DNA of 64,000 nucleotides from Brasenia schreberi (Eukaryota > Streptophyta > Magnoliopsida > Nymphaeales > Cabombaceae). The stretch spans positions 6,811,001 to 6,875,000 of the forward strand of contig JAYKKT010000046.1 of NCBI GenBank assembly GCA_036023115.1. The letters run 5' to 3'. The notes beneath the pieces are model-generated. The model saw only the letters and a program-made list of their open reading frames with translations. It was not told the DNA's origin and did no database searches. The translations under genes were made by a program, and so were the position numbers. Positions 23,842 to 36,177 of the stretch are shown here, piece by piece. How positions within the stretch are numbered: the first letter of the stretch is position 1; each line of letters opens with the position of its first letter.

Positions 23842-24234
23842 CACTTATCTGGGTCGCATTCACGAGCATGACTAATATGTGAAATCCGGTATGCTTAATG
23901 AAAATTTACTTTATCAAACCCAGCTTCAACAAGTGCCAGAAATGTATTACTTTTTGAGTACAGTCTAGGTATGGTATACAATATTCTCACAGACTTCCTA
24001 TGGTGCTCCTCATGAAAGATAAGATAGAATCCGGATCGAGCTATGCATATATATATAATGTATATTCTCATCAGCTAGCGCTTCAGAAAATGGTTATCTG
24101 CAAACCAATGGCAGCCGCTTCCTGAGGGCTGGAAAAAACTTTCCGTTGCGAGTGTGGCAGAGCACAACGGAGGGTAGGACAAACAAATAGAGACCATTGA
24201 GGCCATTTCTAGTTCAAGAGGCTCGCTCAAACTA

Positions 24235-24597
24235 TTGGGGACGAATTCGGGTGACCGGTTGGCTGATTGTTTGAAGAAGGTGCACTCAGCCAAGGTCATC
24301 GTAGAGTCGTCTTGGCCGGATATGGTAGAAGCATTTAGTAGAACAATGAGTGGGATGATGAGCGGTCTGCAGGTTGATGAGGAGACGCAGATGATACTTG
24401 GAACTATGAGTGTTATCCCTATGTCGGTTTCTGTATATATATTCTTCTTTCGTATTCCAGTCTTGCTAATCAAAGAAAAAAATGAACTGGACCTGGATAC
24501 GCTTGGATCCACAGTGCGTCCGTTCGTCGACACCCTAATTGTACCTAAATGCCAAGATAAAATAAATTTGCATCAAACGATATGCAGCTCGAACTGA
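24235..24597 (+). other. Unassigned open frame, 120 codons
   Basis: The frame starts at a non-initiator context (GGG ACG) and can be read through from upstream (about 24,185) after a stop, so it may be an internal exon or relic. Composition looks protein-like (GDRLADCLKKVHSAK, ESSWPDMVEAF) in its first half and hydrophobic in its second. No family is recognised and no splice structure is evident. It could be a fragment of a captured or transposon gene. Confidence 0.2.
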
Positions 24598-25080
24598 ATT
24601 TCTCATTAAATTGCCCAACCAGGAAGAAGTCACGTAGCTACATGCCCGGCAGTGGTGCATGCATGATGGCCATGCTTCTCATATCGCAAAGCGTAGTTCG
24701 TGAATGTCCTCTATATAAAGTTTATAATCTCTAAGTCATTAGCGTTAACTGCTCCAATGTCGATTATTTTCGGTGAATCCCTAATCCAATTTAATGGCAT
24801 ATTCAGCGTGAAGGTATGAGGAGAAAGGCCTACAGGAAAGCCTGATCAATGACATCAAAGAGCGTCAGGACGACTGTGAAGCCCAAGTAATAGCGAGGAT
24901 ATAACCTTGACTGAGATCCTAAAAGGAATGTTTCAAAGCTATTATGGTGACCCGGAGCTCCAAAGGACGCCCTTTCATATTTAGTTCTATCTCTTGTACA
25001 GTCAAACGTACCAGATAACACTAAATGAGATCATTCTCTTTTTTATTCCCAAGAAACAACAACCAACATTCCAGTATGTC

Positions 25081-25088
25081 TATATAAA
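25081..25088 (+). promoter_or_regulatory. TATA box of the broken neprosin gene
   Basis: TATATAAA lies 75 bp before the ATG at 25,156, at a position comparable to the other copies. Confidence 0.6.
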
Positions 25089-26314
25089 CTTAAGCAACCA
25101 TGATCCTAAGAACACCCAAAGACGCATAGAGGTAGAGAGAGGGAGAGCGTTGAGCATGATGGGCTTACGAAGGAATCCCTTTCTTCTCCTCCTAACACTT
25201 CTATCCCTTTCTTCTCCTCCTAACACTTCTGATTTCGGGTCAAGTGAATGGCTCTGAGTCTAGGAAGACTGAAAACAATTTTGGTAATTCCTTGCTCATT
25301 CCTTTGGTTTTTAATTCCGTTTATGCCAGCTCCTTTCTTCTGTTTTTTGTCTGGTTCATGCCTTTTATTTTGTACAGAATACCATCCTTTTTATGATGAT
25401 TTATTTGTGTACAGAGCGATGTAGGGGACGTTATGATTGTGTAAACATTTATGGTCAGCCTGCATTCGCCGAGTTGCCATCTCTTTTAAACCAGACAATA
25501 CAGGTGCCGCTTACTACATGTCTCCCAATTTTAAGCGAATTAGGATGCAACCTCTCCTATTCTAGGTTGGATTCTCCAAATAATAAATTCAAAACCACAA
25601 TCATCTAGGTTAAGTAGTTTCTCAATGATTACTGATAAGTCGTATATAAGGTTTTGTTTTCATTTACAAATCTACATACCATATATATCTATATGCTGAT
25701 GCACCAGCTGTGCTTCCTCTCTGAAAGGGAAACAATACTGTCCTTTAATATAAGAAACTGTACATATAATTCTAGCAAATGACCGAAAACTGCAAGCATT
25801 CTACTGCCAAACAAATAAACCAGATATCAAGTTTTCTTTAACTATTTTTAAGAACCATTAAAAGATTTACTTTAAAAAAGTATGGATATAAATGGCTTTC
25901 TTTTGTACAGTTATACGCATATAAATGCTTATAATGTCCCTATATGTGTAAATGGAGAGATAGATAGAGAGAGATTGCAATAAGATTAAACTAGATATAC
26001 ACTTGTGCATACGTAAATACTCTTATCAACAAGATGTGATACTTGTTTTGCAAGCGACATACTTGACAGATTGAAGTAGTATTATACCAGACTTTGTGAT
26101 CTTTTATTTCTTGTGCTTTCCTGCTCTCAAATGCAGACGAAACCGACGTCATACTTGGACCAACTTTTGAACTATGTTTCTGCGCCTCCAATCGTATTTC
26201 AACCATGGACGAAAAAGGGAGCATGCCCTGAAGGAACGGTGCCAATTATTAGGCCTCCAATCGTATTTCAACAATGTTTCTGAGCCTCCAATCGTATTCC
26301 TTGTATATGGGTGT

Positions 26315-26315
<1 letters not shown>

Positions 26316-26394
<79 letters not shown>
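26316..26394. repeat. Compound microsatellite (AT)n(GA)n in the broken exon 3
   Basis: About 46 bp of AT and 32 bp of GA lie directly after the disrupted exon 3, where the intact gene has coding sequence followed by a simple intron. Confidence 0.95.
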
Positions 26395-26397
<3 letters not shown>

Positions 26398-27054
26398 CGT
26401 CATGAACAGAGTAAAACTTTTGATAGTTAAGATATTGTTTTGATCAGAAAGTCAACTTTAGAATAGTAAAAACTTCTAAAAGTTTTCATGCACCGCATGT
26501 TTCATTTTTTGGTCGCACTTTTATAAAATCAAGGACACAGAAACCCAATATAAGGAAAAGATTGCACACGTGCGATCTTATTTCAGACCTAGCAACCACC
26601 GAACAAAATAACTTGTAGGGTGAGGATCTGATGAACTAAAATCGTCATGTATCAAAACCCAAATTCTTTACAATGTGATGTTGGAGTTTCGCTGCCTATT
26701 AGTGTTACCTTGTGTCTTTACTTGTTGGTCTTTTTCTGAAATGATTAGTACGCTGTCATGCACCAAAATGGAGAGAATTATGATACAAGTAAACATGAAC
26801 CTCTGGAACCCACGAGTGGAGACGCCTCAAATGTTCATCTTGGCTCATCTCTGGATCGTCAATGGTCCTTCCAACACTGTCATCACCATTGAAGCCGGTT
26901 GGCATGTAAGCGATTTGTTCTTCCAGATTTATAAGCATCCCTAGTTATGTCAAGCACATGATGCCTTTCGTTGCACTTTGGATCACAAAATAACAGCATA
27001 AACTAAGATTCTTTTCGGTTTTGATGTGGACAATCGAAGTAGCAAATGTGCTTG

Positions 27055-27165
<111 letters not shown>

Positions 27166-28064
27166 GAAACACACACTCAATCACATCTATGTGAATATAT
27201 AGCTACTCTACTTTTAAGAAACTGAAAGTTTTGAATGTTTACCTACAAGATCAACTTTGACTATCACTTACAGTAAGCTCTTTACTGCTCCTTGGGGAAT
27301 TACTTGGACAGAAATTCACCTTCTATTGCTCATTTCCGAAATAAAAATACTTGGTTTTTGTTAGGCGAGTTCAAGCTGCATTACATACAGTCGAACATAA
27401 CCACTTTTTTTTTTCCGGAAAATGGAAGAGAGATGGGTACCAGAAGACTGGCTGCTATAACCTCTACTGCGCTGGTTGTGTTCAAGCGAGTCGTAAGTTT
27501 GCTCCTGGTGCAGTGATTGCCCCGTCTCCACATACAAAGGCACCCGGTATTACATTAATGTTCTTGCGTTCAAGGTAAGCATGAATTTAAAACTTTAATA
27601 CTGTTAGATATTGTTTAGATATTTAAAATGCAAAACTTTTAAACATCACTGGAATTGGTGGTTGAGGGTTCAGAATGAATGGGTGGGATATTGGCCGAGA
27701 AGCATATTTATGTATCTCGCGATGGGGTGGAGAGATCTACAACAATGGAAAATCGAAGACACACACAACTACTCAGATGGGTAGCAGTCATTTCCCCAGT
27801 GAAGGTCTAGATGGCATCTCATGTTATTTCTCCAACGTCTACAATGTTGATGAGTCCAATGCTCTGAGGATGCCAACCAGTGTTGGTACCATAACTTCGA
27901 GCCCTGGTTGTGATAACAGCAAAGTACTTGGTAACACCTGCTCCAGTGCAGGATACAGATTCTACTTTGGGGGACCTGGAAAGAATTCTGCTTGCCCTTA
28001 GTTGTGATGTCAAGACTTTCACACTATAGCATATGTTAAATAACGTCACTAGCATGTTCAGCTA

Positions 28065-28070
28065 AATAAA
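28065..28070 (+). other. Poly(A) signal AATAAA of the broken neprosin gene
   Basis: AATAAA lies 64 bp after the stop at 28,001, similar in spacing to the intact sister gene. Confidence 0.45.
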
Positions 28071-28393
28071 GAGGTTCACTTGACCATCTGTGGCGAGACT
28101 TCTCTCTGTCTTTATCACATCTTCAATAACAAAGCTTGCTCTATGTCAGTCATCAATGAAAATTACAGCAATGTTTGCATATGCATTCCTTTGTTTTGTA
28201 TCATATATAGATAACGAGGCTGTCTCTGTCAATCACCAATAAATATCATATAATGTGTGGTATGATGTTTTTCTCTGTAGTGGACTTTATCTTGTTACCG
28301 CACTGGCATGCTTAGGGTTGCATATGTTAATCTTGAACAAGAACTTCACATCCGAAAGGTACATATTTCACTTGTGGGGCAAACACTGAGTGA

Positions 28394-28401
28394 TATATAA
28401 A
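28394..28401 (+). promoter_or_regulatory. TATA box of the two-exon neprosin relic
   Basis: TATATAAA lies 51 bp before the relic ATG at 28,445, so the promoter core survived although the gene did not. Confidence 0.5.
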
Positions 28402-28444
28402 CCTGTCGTGCTCTTCAACGCAGCAATTAGACGCACACACACAG

Positions 28445-28697
28445 ATGGGTTTTCGTTAGAAGTTCTTGCTTCTCCTTGTAACATTTCTGGTCTCAACTGA
28501 AATGAACGGCAGTCTGAGCAAGAATCCTTCAGAGATGATCGTGATCATTTTCATTGTTACCTTAATTAACCTCCTTAGTGCTTGAATACAGATTCTAATG
28601 ATGGTTTGCAGAGACAAGTGAGAGACATCATTCACGGTAAAGTTTTACAGTCAACCGGATTTTTCCCTTCCATCAATTACTAGCTACACTGTTAAGG
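28445..28697 (+). pseudogene. Neprosin-family pseudogene relic (exons 1 and 2)
   Basis: The exon 1 relic starts ATGGGTTTTCG at 28,445. It has a TAG at codon 5, then KFLLLLVTFLVS and EMNGS, a signal-peptide end like the sister genes. The exon 2 relic follows a tttgcag acceptor (28,612 onward) and reads RQVRDIIHGKV in one frame where the family has SDVGDVIDCVNI, with later stops. No exon 3-7 remnant is visible before the next gene starts at 29,710. It sits 440 bp after the stop of the broken gene and about 1 kb before the next copy. Confidence 0.75.
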
Positions 28698-29644
28698 TCA
28701 GACTCGTAGTGCACATTGGTATTTTCTTCAGTTCCTAATTTGAATGAACTATTAGTCGCTTTTATTATGGGGGTAAGCTTGAGCTGAACCTTAAGTGAGA
28801 ACGATGATTTTGCCTTGTGCTTCACCAAGGGAGTTGAGCTTGGAGCATATATGTTGTGCTAACACCATTGTTTTCTGGCAGTTACACATAGCTAACCTCT
28901 CAGCAGACAGTCGTCCTGGGATGGGTGACCGTTTGGGAAATTCTTATATTTAATCTCCCAACTGATCCATTGCACCACGCGTAGGAGCTGATCAATTAAC
29001 GTTAAAGTGTGTTTTTCATTTTCTACATTTATTCTGAAGAAATTAGTATGTCATATAAACCAACTTCTAGAACCAAGACACGACCTTTTGACGTAAAAAA
29101 ATGATTACCTACTTCTCGAAAGAGCAGAAGTCGTTTAGTCCTCTAATACTAACTCAATTATGGAACTTCATGAGAATTCTATGCACATAGGTCTAACAAA
29201 GAAAACAACCAGCTGTACATATATAAACCATCCAAAAAAAAATTTGTGCAACTCATAACAAGCTCTAAATATCAGTATACTAGGTAGGGGTTTGCAAATC
29301 GCGAGCTGGATCAGGAAATCATGAGCGAGCACCAAAACATGTCTTCCTGTCACCGTCAAGTCATTAGGATGACATGAATCCAAAAGCACTTAAGATATGG
29401 CTGCAACTCTACCTTAATCACTAACCTTTTCTTTTTCGCTTTTTTGAAGAAAAGAAGATTTGTAATTTAAGCCATCGCTACCGTGAGCGCGCGCACACAC
29501 ACAGACACACACTACGATCCAATTCGGAAACTTTAGATGCCAACAAAATTTCGTACTACATTATAACACGACTTGTTTCAAATGTTATCCAATCTCTTAC
29601 GTCAGAGATAACAATTGCACTAAGTAAACATTCAACATGTGCCC
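28698..29644. other. Intergenic, nothing recognised
   Basis: AT-rich, with a short CA-rich patch near 29,490-29,510. No further neprosin exons were found. Confidence 0.4.
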
Positions 29645-29652
29645 TATATAAA
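29645..29652 (+). promoter_or_regulatory. TATA box of the neprosin gene at 29,710
   Basis: TATATAAA lies 65 bp before the ATG. It is followed by a CA-rich leader. Confidence 0.65.
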
Positions 29653-29709
29653 GCCAGCGAATTCGACTGGTGTTCAACACACACATCACGTAACGCACAC
29701 ACAGCGAGG

Positions 29710-32700
29710 ATGGGTTCAGGGGAGAGTAGACAGCTGCTCTTGTTTTTGGTTTTCTTGGTTTTGGTTCCAACATCAAAAAGTGGCGAAGAAACACCTCAAA
29801 ATGGTCTCACCAGCAAGTTTTATCCCCACATACCTCCAGTGAAAACCATCAAGGTAAGTCGCCCATCAAGTGATATGGAAGACCATGACATGCCTTGCCC
29901 ACCAAAATGACATCATTCATGAAATGTCGATGCCATATGTGTTGGTGTAACCAGGTGAGATGGATGATGCTAGCTAGATCATGATACATCTCCTAGAGCA
30001 CCTGTGGACAGCGTCTCTTCGATCTTCTTCCTTGTCTTTGCTAGCGTCGACCATCAAGTCTAGAACATGATATTGACTGTTCGAGTTGCGACCTTCCTCA
30101 TTGTCTTCGTCAGTGTCGACCATCAGCCCTAGATCGAAAACTATTACGTATGTTGCCTGATGTTTACTGTTTATGTTCAGAGCGATGTGGGTGACGTGAT
30201 TGACTGTGTGGATATTTATAAACAGCCAGCGTTTTCTCTTCCTTCTCTTCGGAACCACAAGATCCAGGTCTGCTTCTTACGATTCACATATTATTAATGC
30301 ACTTGGTCGTTGACGATCTTAATTGAATGTTTGAAAATAATGACACTGTTAATGGTGGTCATATATATAATGGATGCAGATGAAACCAACTTCACTCCCT
30401 GTAGAGAATAATGGCGACGTCTTCTCCGAGACGTCTGGGGCTTTTATGAGACGAGCTTCACACGTAATGTATCAACCGTGGAATAAAGACGGCGCTTGCC
30501 CTAATGAAACAGTTCCCATTCTTCGTTCTCCGCAAAACAAAACCCTCATTCGTAAATCGGGAAATCGGTTTGGCAATGTGAAGTCTGAACCCGGCCACGA
30601 GGTATGAGTTGTAGCCTTGCAAGTATATCTCATCGTTTTACTTTTCCCAGTGACAATGCATGAAGTCTACTTTAATTTCCTCATCTACTGAAATGGCTGC
30701 CTACTTATATGAACCTTACATGAAAATTAGGTTGATTGCGTCTCCTCCCAATGCATGCTCCGTTGAAATCATATATCCAATACATAAATTTATGTATCAA
30801 AGTCATGTTGTATTTGGTCATAGATTAATTTTACATGGTGTAACTCGTTATGTTTATTCTTTTGTTTCTTTCGGCATTAGTACGCAGTGATGTATCAGAA
30901 TATAGAGAATTATGGGACTCAATTGAACATGAATGTCTGGAATCCACGAGTACAGACAAACCAAATGTTCAGCTTGGCTCAACTGTGGATTGTAAATACC
31001 GTTGGAGCTCTTAACACCATCGAAGCTGGTTGGCAGGTAAGCTTTATGTACTAAGCCCTATTTATTCTCATAATATGAACATTGATGCTAAGAATTCTCG
31101 AGAATCCACTCCCATCTTATAGCTAAGTAACAATTATTCCATCGTTTCATATCTCCAATCCTTGGAAGTTAGGAGTCTATATATGAAAAAACACTGAAAA
31201 ACCTGAGAACTGAATTATCATTGTTAAAAGTGAAAGCGAAACTTTGACCCCAAAAAAAAAGGTGAAAGCAAAACATGAGAAATGAAGAGTTAGGCGATAA
31301 CTCCAAGTCTTAAAAGACGCTCTAAATCAGACGCTTCTCCAGATTCTGGTGCTTAGTTTGACTGTAATGCACGAATCAGAAACAGTTGCACGAAAACGAT
31401 ACATACCAGGGAGGAAGAGCAGATAAATATGGCAGGCCAATGCTGACGGCAAGCTCTAGTTGACACTAGAGCTTAGGGATATTCATGGGTAGGGTAGAAC
31501 AGATCCCGCTTCGATCCTCGTTTTAGAACTTTGTCTCATCTCCGATTCATTCCTGTAGTGGGACATATGGTTACAGATGAAATGCGGAGAATGGAGATGA
31601 ATTCGTGAATTAAAAAAGAGGTAATATTTTATTTTATTTATTTTCTCAAAACAAAAATAACACTTTAAAAAAGGTCGAGGTTGGGTTCACATGAAACATG
31701 CTATCCCATTCCGGTCAGGATTTCCTTACTCTCTCATCTTCCTTTCTACACCTCAAATCCATTCAGTTAGGACGGGTCCCCATGGAAAACGGGGATCCCT
31801 TGCTGCCTTCGTCAGGATCTGACTTCAGTATTATGGATCGATATCTAATACACCTACCCTGTAGGACAGAAATGCCTTCACCTCGATCCATTTTGTGGCG
31901 GCGCAAACCTAACTCAGACCCGTCCCTGGGCTGGTCTTTAAAATCAACCACCTTTCCTTTTCTTTTTGCTTCTTACTGAAAATTTGAGAAATCTGGTTAA
32001 GTCGATTGGAATCATGCAATATGCGTGCACACGTAATCGTATCTTTCTTTGGTTAACTGCCTCGAAAAGCTACTAGATCATCCTTTTGGTGTGTTTCAAG
32101 ATCATGAACCTGAAAGCTCCTATGTTGTGATTTCATCTCTCTTATGAATGTTTACTTTATAACCTTTTAGCTTCGGTTCTCATATTCAGATCTACCCGGA
32201 TTTAGTTGGAGGAGACCACCAAACAAGGCTTTTCATATATTGGACTGTAAGCCATAACTTTCCGCTTTACAATTTTGTTTGTTTATTTGCGTGTGTGCGT
32301 ATCATAGAGTTCCTGGAATAAGCTTAACGTATTGGCATGACTTTTGAAAAATCATGAACATACAGCGGAGAAGAGCATGACATAAGGACCAATTCGGAAT
32401 TGGTTATACAACGAAACAGCGGAGAAGAGCATGACATGTAATATTACCATGTCCATGTGATCTTAGCTTGTTTCATCCAGCAGCACAGCTAAACAAAAGA
32501 CGAGCAATACAGCTTGCTTATTTGGTATCGTCTTTATCATACATTGTCATCGTCAAAAAGCCAGGCTTGCAAGTTCATCAATTTCTTATAGATATTATAT
32601 CAAAATTTTGAAGTGAACAAGTTACTTATGAAATTTGTAAGCATTTGTGACGTAGACAAGACATAACACCAAACTGTACAACTATATATATACACAGATA

Positions 32701-33107
32701 TACATATACATATACATATATATACACATACAAACATATATATATATATATATATATATATGTTTGAATTTACGATGGATACGAATTGTTATCCAACTAC
32801 AAAGGCACCCAATGCGACTCGAACTGGAAACTTCATGTTGGTTGTTGGTCACGGAGCGCACCAGCCTATTGGCCTACATATGTTGAAACCCAACATGGGC
32901 ATCATCGAAGCCAACCATGGGTATCACTACATTATGGAAACCTCATGTTATAAGGGAACTTTATTTTGCAATTATTTCTTCCCGATATTTTGAGAGAGCA
33001 TATGAAAGCGATGTAGACATTGTGTTTGTATGTTGCCCTTTGTATATATACATTCCTTATTTCTTCCCGATATTTTGGCCTGGACCACTCCCTCCCTCTC
33101 TCTCTCT

Positions 33108-33158
<51 letters not shown>

Positions 33159-34193
33159 TGAGATGTCATCTCGTAACAACCGAGCCACAATGTCCCATAA
33201 GACTCACGCGACAATGTGACAAAGGAATTGAGGGAAATAAGTACTCAGTCTCGTCTTGCAACCGTGGTTAACAATTTTCACTTAGATTTTTCTCTTGGTA
33301 ACTGCATATACGCTTTAGCTATGATTTTCATAGACGATATAAAGCTGCACTTACTTTGCATGATTTTGCGCATCTGATAAGTTTTCTGTTTCCTGAAAAA
33401 TAACAGAGAGATAACTATCAGCACACTGGCTGCCATAACCTCCGGTGTGCGGGTTTTGTTCAAGTAGCAAGGTGACTCCTGGAGCCGTGATTAGCCCTGT
33501 CTCTACATACCACGGCAAGCAGACTTCAATTGGAATCCTTGCCTTCAGAGTAAGTATATTTTCTTACTTGTGCCCTTCACATCTACCAGATTAAACAATC
33601 ATGATCAATATGAACAGGACTTCATTATGCTTGAATCTACTTATGCTGTAAAACAAACATATTTGTAGTATAAACTCCTGAAAAACTCTGCTATTGCAGC
33701 AAACATACATGGATCCATGATTTATATATTCTCTGATCAGTTTTTCATGTGCCCATGCATATTCTCTCTCTCTCTCTCAAAAGAACCTTAAATTTTTGTG
33801 TGACAGGACAAAGGAACAGGAAATTGGTGGTTGAGATATCAAGGTCAATGGGTGGGATACTGGCCTAAGAGCATCTTCACCACTCTTGCGGACAAAGCAA
33901 CCGCTGTAGAATGGGGTGGAGAGATCGCTAATGACCTGCAAACAAGCCCACACACAACCACTCAAATGGGGAGCGGCCACTTCCCGAGAGAGGGTGGTCA
34001 GGGAACTTCCTGCTTCTTCTCCAACGTCTACTACTTAGATGCAAGCAACAATCTGAATGTGCCACATAATGTTGGAACCTTTGTGGATCCAAACTCGAAT
34101 TGCTATAACATCAAGGTAGTTGGTAATACAGGCACGAACAGAGGATTCGAGTTCTTCTTTGGCGGCCCCGGAAAGAACGCCAAGTGCCCCTAG
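29710..34193 (+). pseudogene. Neprosin-domain gene, seven exons, single frameshift in exon 6
   Basis: Exons: 29,710-29,853; 30,181-30,267; 30,380-30,601; 30,881-31,036; 32,190-32,246; 33,407-33,549; 33,807-34,193, all with GT..AG borders. Exon 1 encodes a signal peptide (LLLFLVFLVLVP), exon 3 has MYQPWNKDGACP, exon 4 has TIEAGWQ (glutamate 199), exon 7 has VEWGGE. Exon 6 is 143 nt instead of the 147 of the intact sister: one codon plus one extra base are missing at about 33,464-33,467, so translation hits TGA right after FVQVAR and would lose the rest, including WGGE. Downstream of the lesion the other frame and the whole of exon 7 are clean, so the break is recent, or is an assembly error. 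Introns 4 and 5 are each about 1.15 kb with inserted repeats. If the frameshift is real, this is a very young pseudogene. Confidence 0.85.
33097..33158. repeat. Palindromic compound microsatellite (CT)n(AT)n(GA)n in intron 5
   Basis: CT, AT and GA runs in sequence form a self-complementary array inside intron 5 of the frameshifted neprosin gene. A second AT array lies at 32,736-32,761. Confidence 0.95.
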
Positions 34194-34374
34194 TTTCCGC
34201 CCTATGCTTTACACTTGCCAATCACCAATAATCATCTATGACCATGTTAACAAGTGAAGCTTACTTTACTGTGCCCTGTCGCTCATTATCTTTATGTTAT
34301 ATGATCTTTAACTGTTGCGGTGCTCACTTGTCAAGTTTGTTATCTTATATGTGCAAATCATTAGTAAAATGATG

Positions 34375-34378
<4 letters not shown>

Positions 34379-34443
<65 letters not shown>
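34379..34443. repeat. Microsatellite (CT)n in 3' flank
   Basis: About 32 CT units precede an AATAAA at 34,449-34,454, which is the likely poly(A) signal of the neprosin gene ending at 34,193. Confidence 0.95.
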
Positions 34444-34446
<3 letters not shown>

Positions 34447-34454
34447 ACAATAAA

Positions 34455-35215
34455 GACATCCACGTCAAAAGTGTGAAGACTGATGAAGACGAATCCCTCA
34501 GTGGTTTAGGAGCAGTACAGCCTCTGAAACGTGGCTTTCCGCGCTGTAACACGATCCTATTCATGCAAGATGCTGCTCGGGACTCTGGTTTGATTGCTGA
34601 TATCATGCATAGCCAAGCGAGTCACAAGGGAGCGACAGAGTACCCCGTAACTACGGACACGAAACAGATAACGGGTTGCTCTTTTATTGGAACGATGTGT
34701 AGCTAATCGACGAACCTCTTTCGCTGCTGGAACGAGACTCTGATTTTGGGTAACCACAGGTTCCAGCCAAATTTCGTGATCATGTATCCTTGTAAACAAT
34801 TGTACCTTGCAGAGTTTAGGCCACCCAGCATATGAAACACTTGCCCGCTCAAACCATCTAACGGTTTTGAAAACACATTTCCGGGTCGATATAGTTTCTA
34901 AAGGAGTATATACACAAATCGGTATATAAATGGGTATTAATGCAAATAACTCCCCTGTGAGAACCTTTAATTTAATTTCTACTGTGGGATCAAATGCTGT
35001 AATGGTCCCACAGAGAAACTCCTTTGTTCTCCAAAGGTAGGAAAATAAGGAGTGCGCGTCAGATCTGATGAACAGCGTCCAACACAGCCCTAGATGAATG
35101 GCGGCGTCATTGTTGAGAGATCATAAGTACTGCCACGGAATGCCGATCATCTCCAAATATGAACAGTAACCGAAGGATCTCTGACGGCCTAGGTTACCTT
35201 CAACTATGATTAACT
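34455..35215. other. Intergenic, nothing recognised
   Basis: No supported gene. Two overlapping short open frames (34,473-34,706 plus; 34,557-34,799 minus) have no family signature. Confidence 0.4.
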
Positions 35216-35221
35216 TGACGA

Positions 35222-36066
35222 GGTCGTGATTAACTTGACAGCAGTGCATCCTCCATCCACAATAAGATTATGACCACTGATGTGGCGGACTCATCCGATG
35301 CTAGACACAACGAAGCATCTGCAATATGCCTGGCCTTCAACACGATGCCCTTCAAGTTAGATTTGGCGCTGGCCCTGGCTTCTACTTCTTCCGGGCTCAT
35401 GCCAAGAGCGGCACATAATAAGGGAGTGGCAATTCCAGAGGGAGAGACGCAGTTGACCCTGATTCCATGTTTCCCTAGATCACTTGCCGCAGCCCTTACC
35501 AGACCCACCACACCATGCTTTGAAGCAGTATAACAGACCGCACCAAGCCCACCTTGAGATGCCGCTATGCTAGCTGTGCAGATGATCGAGCCGCGCGTGT
35601 TCTTTGACACCATTGCTCTGGATGCATACTTGATCATGGCAGCACAGCCGTGTAAATTCACCTCCATGACGCGATCGAGCACATCTAAGTCGAGATCTAA
35701 GATGCTTCTGAACTCGCCGCAGATCCCAGCATTGCTGAACAGGAGGTCCAATTTGCCATACCTCTGTATGACATACTGTATGGCTTCCATTACTTGATTA
35801 TCATCTGTGACATCACAATGTTTATAGGCGCACTTCTCGTGGCCTATGGAGGCAGCAACTTAGATCCCCAACTCATCCTGTATGACAACAAGGACAACTA
35901 TGGCACCATTGTCTGCGAACAACCAAACAGCAACCTCACCGTTGCCGCTAGCTCCACCGCTTACTACCACCACCTTTCCGTCCAACCTCCACCAAATAAT
36001 CAAGAAGATAACTAACACTTGGGCAATCCGAACCATGCATTCTTTCAAGGACCAGTACTCTCTCAT
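35222..36066 (-). pseudogene. Short-chain dehydrogenase/reductase (SDR) pseudogene
   Basis: It is about 90% similar to the SDR gene at 47,934-48,794, with matching flanks on the 5' side up to about 36,123. Lesions: a TAA stop replaces the Gln codon after DELG (about 35,868-35,870); the cofactor loop SGGASGIG became SGGASGNG; and a base is lost near 35,285, so the C-terminus after DESA runs out of frame and the NVDGGC end is lost. The internal part from MEAIQY to ASDES is still open (35,790 to about 35,290) with SNAG, S and YxxxK motifs present. Not functional as a whole. Confidence 0.92.
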
Positions 36067-36177
36067 CACAAAGTAAATATAGAAGAAGAAGAAGAAGGAC
36101 GAGATAGCCAGTCGACTATCACTTGTCCAACGAGCATTAATTCTATGCGTAACATCTCCATCAATTCTTCCACCACT

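Larger units (their letters stand above)
20102..25080. other. Intergenic with scattered relics
   Basis: About 5 kb without a supported gene. It holds a patch at 20,400-20,620 with the phrase ggtggttcggtagagatgcg, reminiscent of copia-type LTR sequence (weak). It also holds a long CT/GT microsatellite, an inverted-repeat structure at 23,639-23,841 and an unassigned open frame at 24,235-24,597, each listed separately. Confidence 0.4.

Noticed and set aside
35270..36076. Plus-strand open frames in the SDR pseudogene region
   Set aside because: They are antisense shadows of SDR coding sequence; the same shadows appear opposite the intact SDR at 47,971-48,804.
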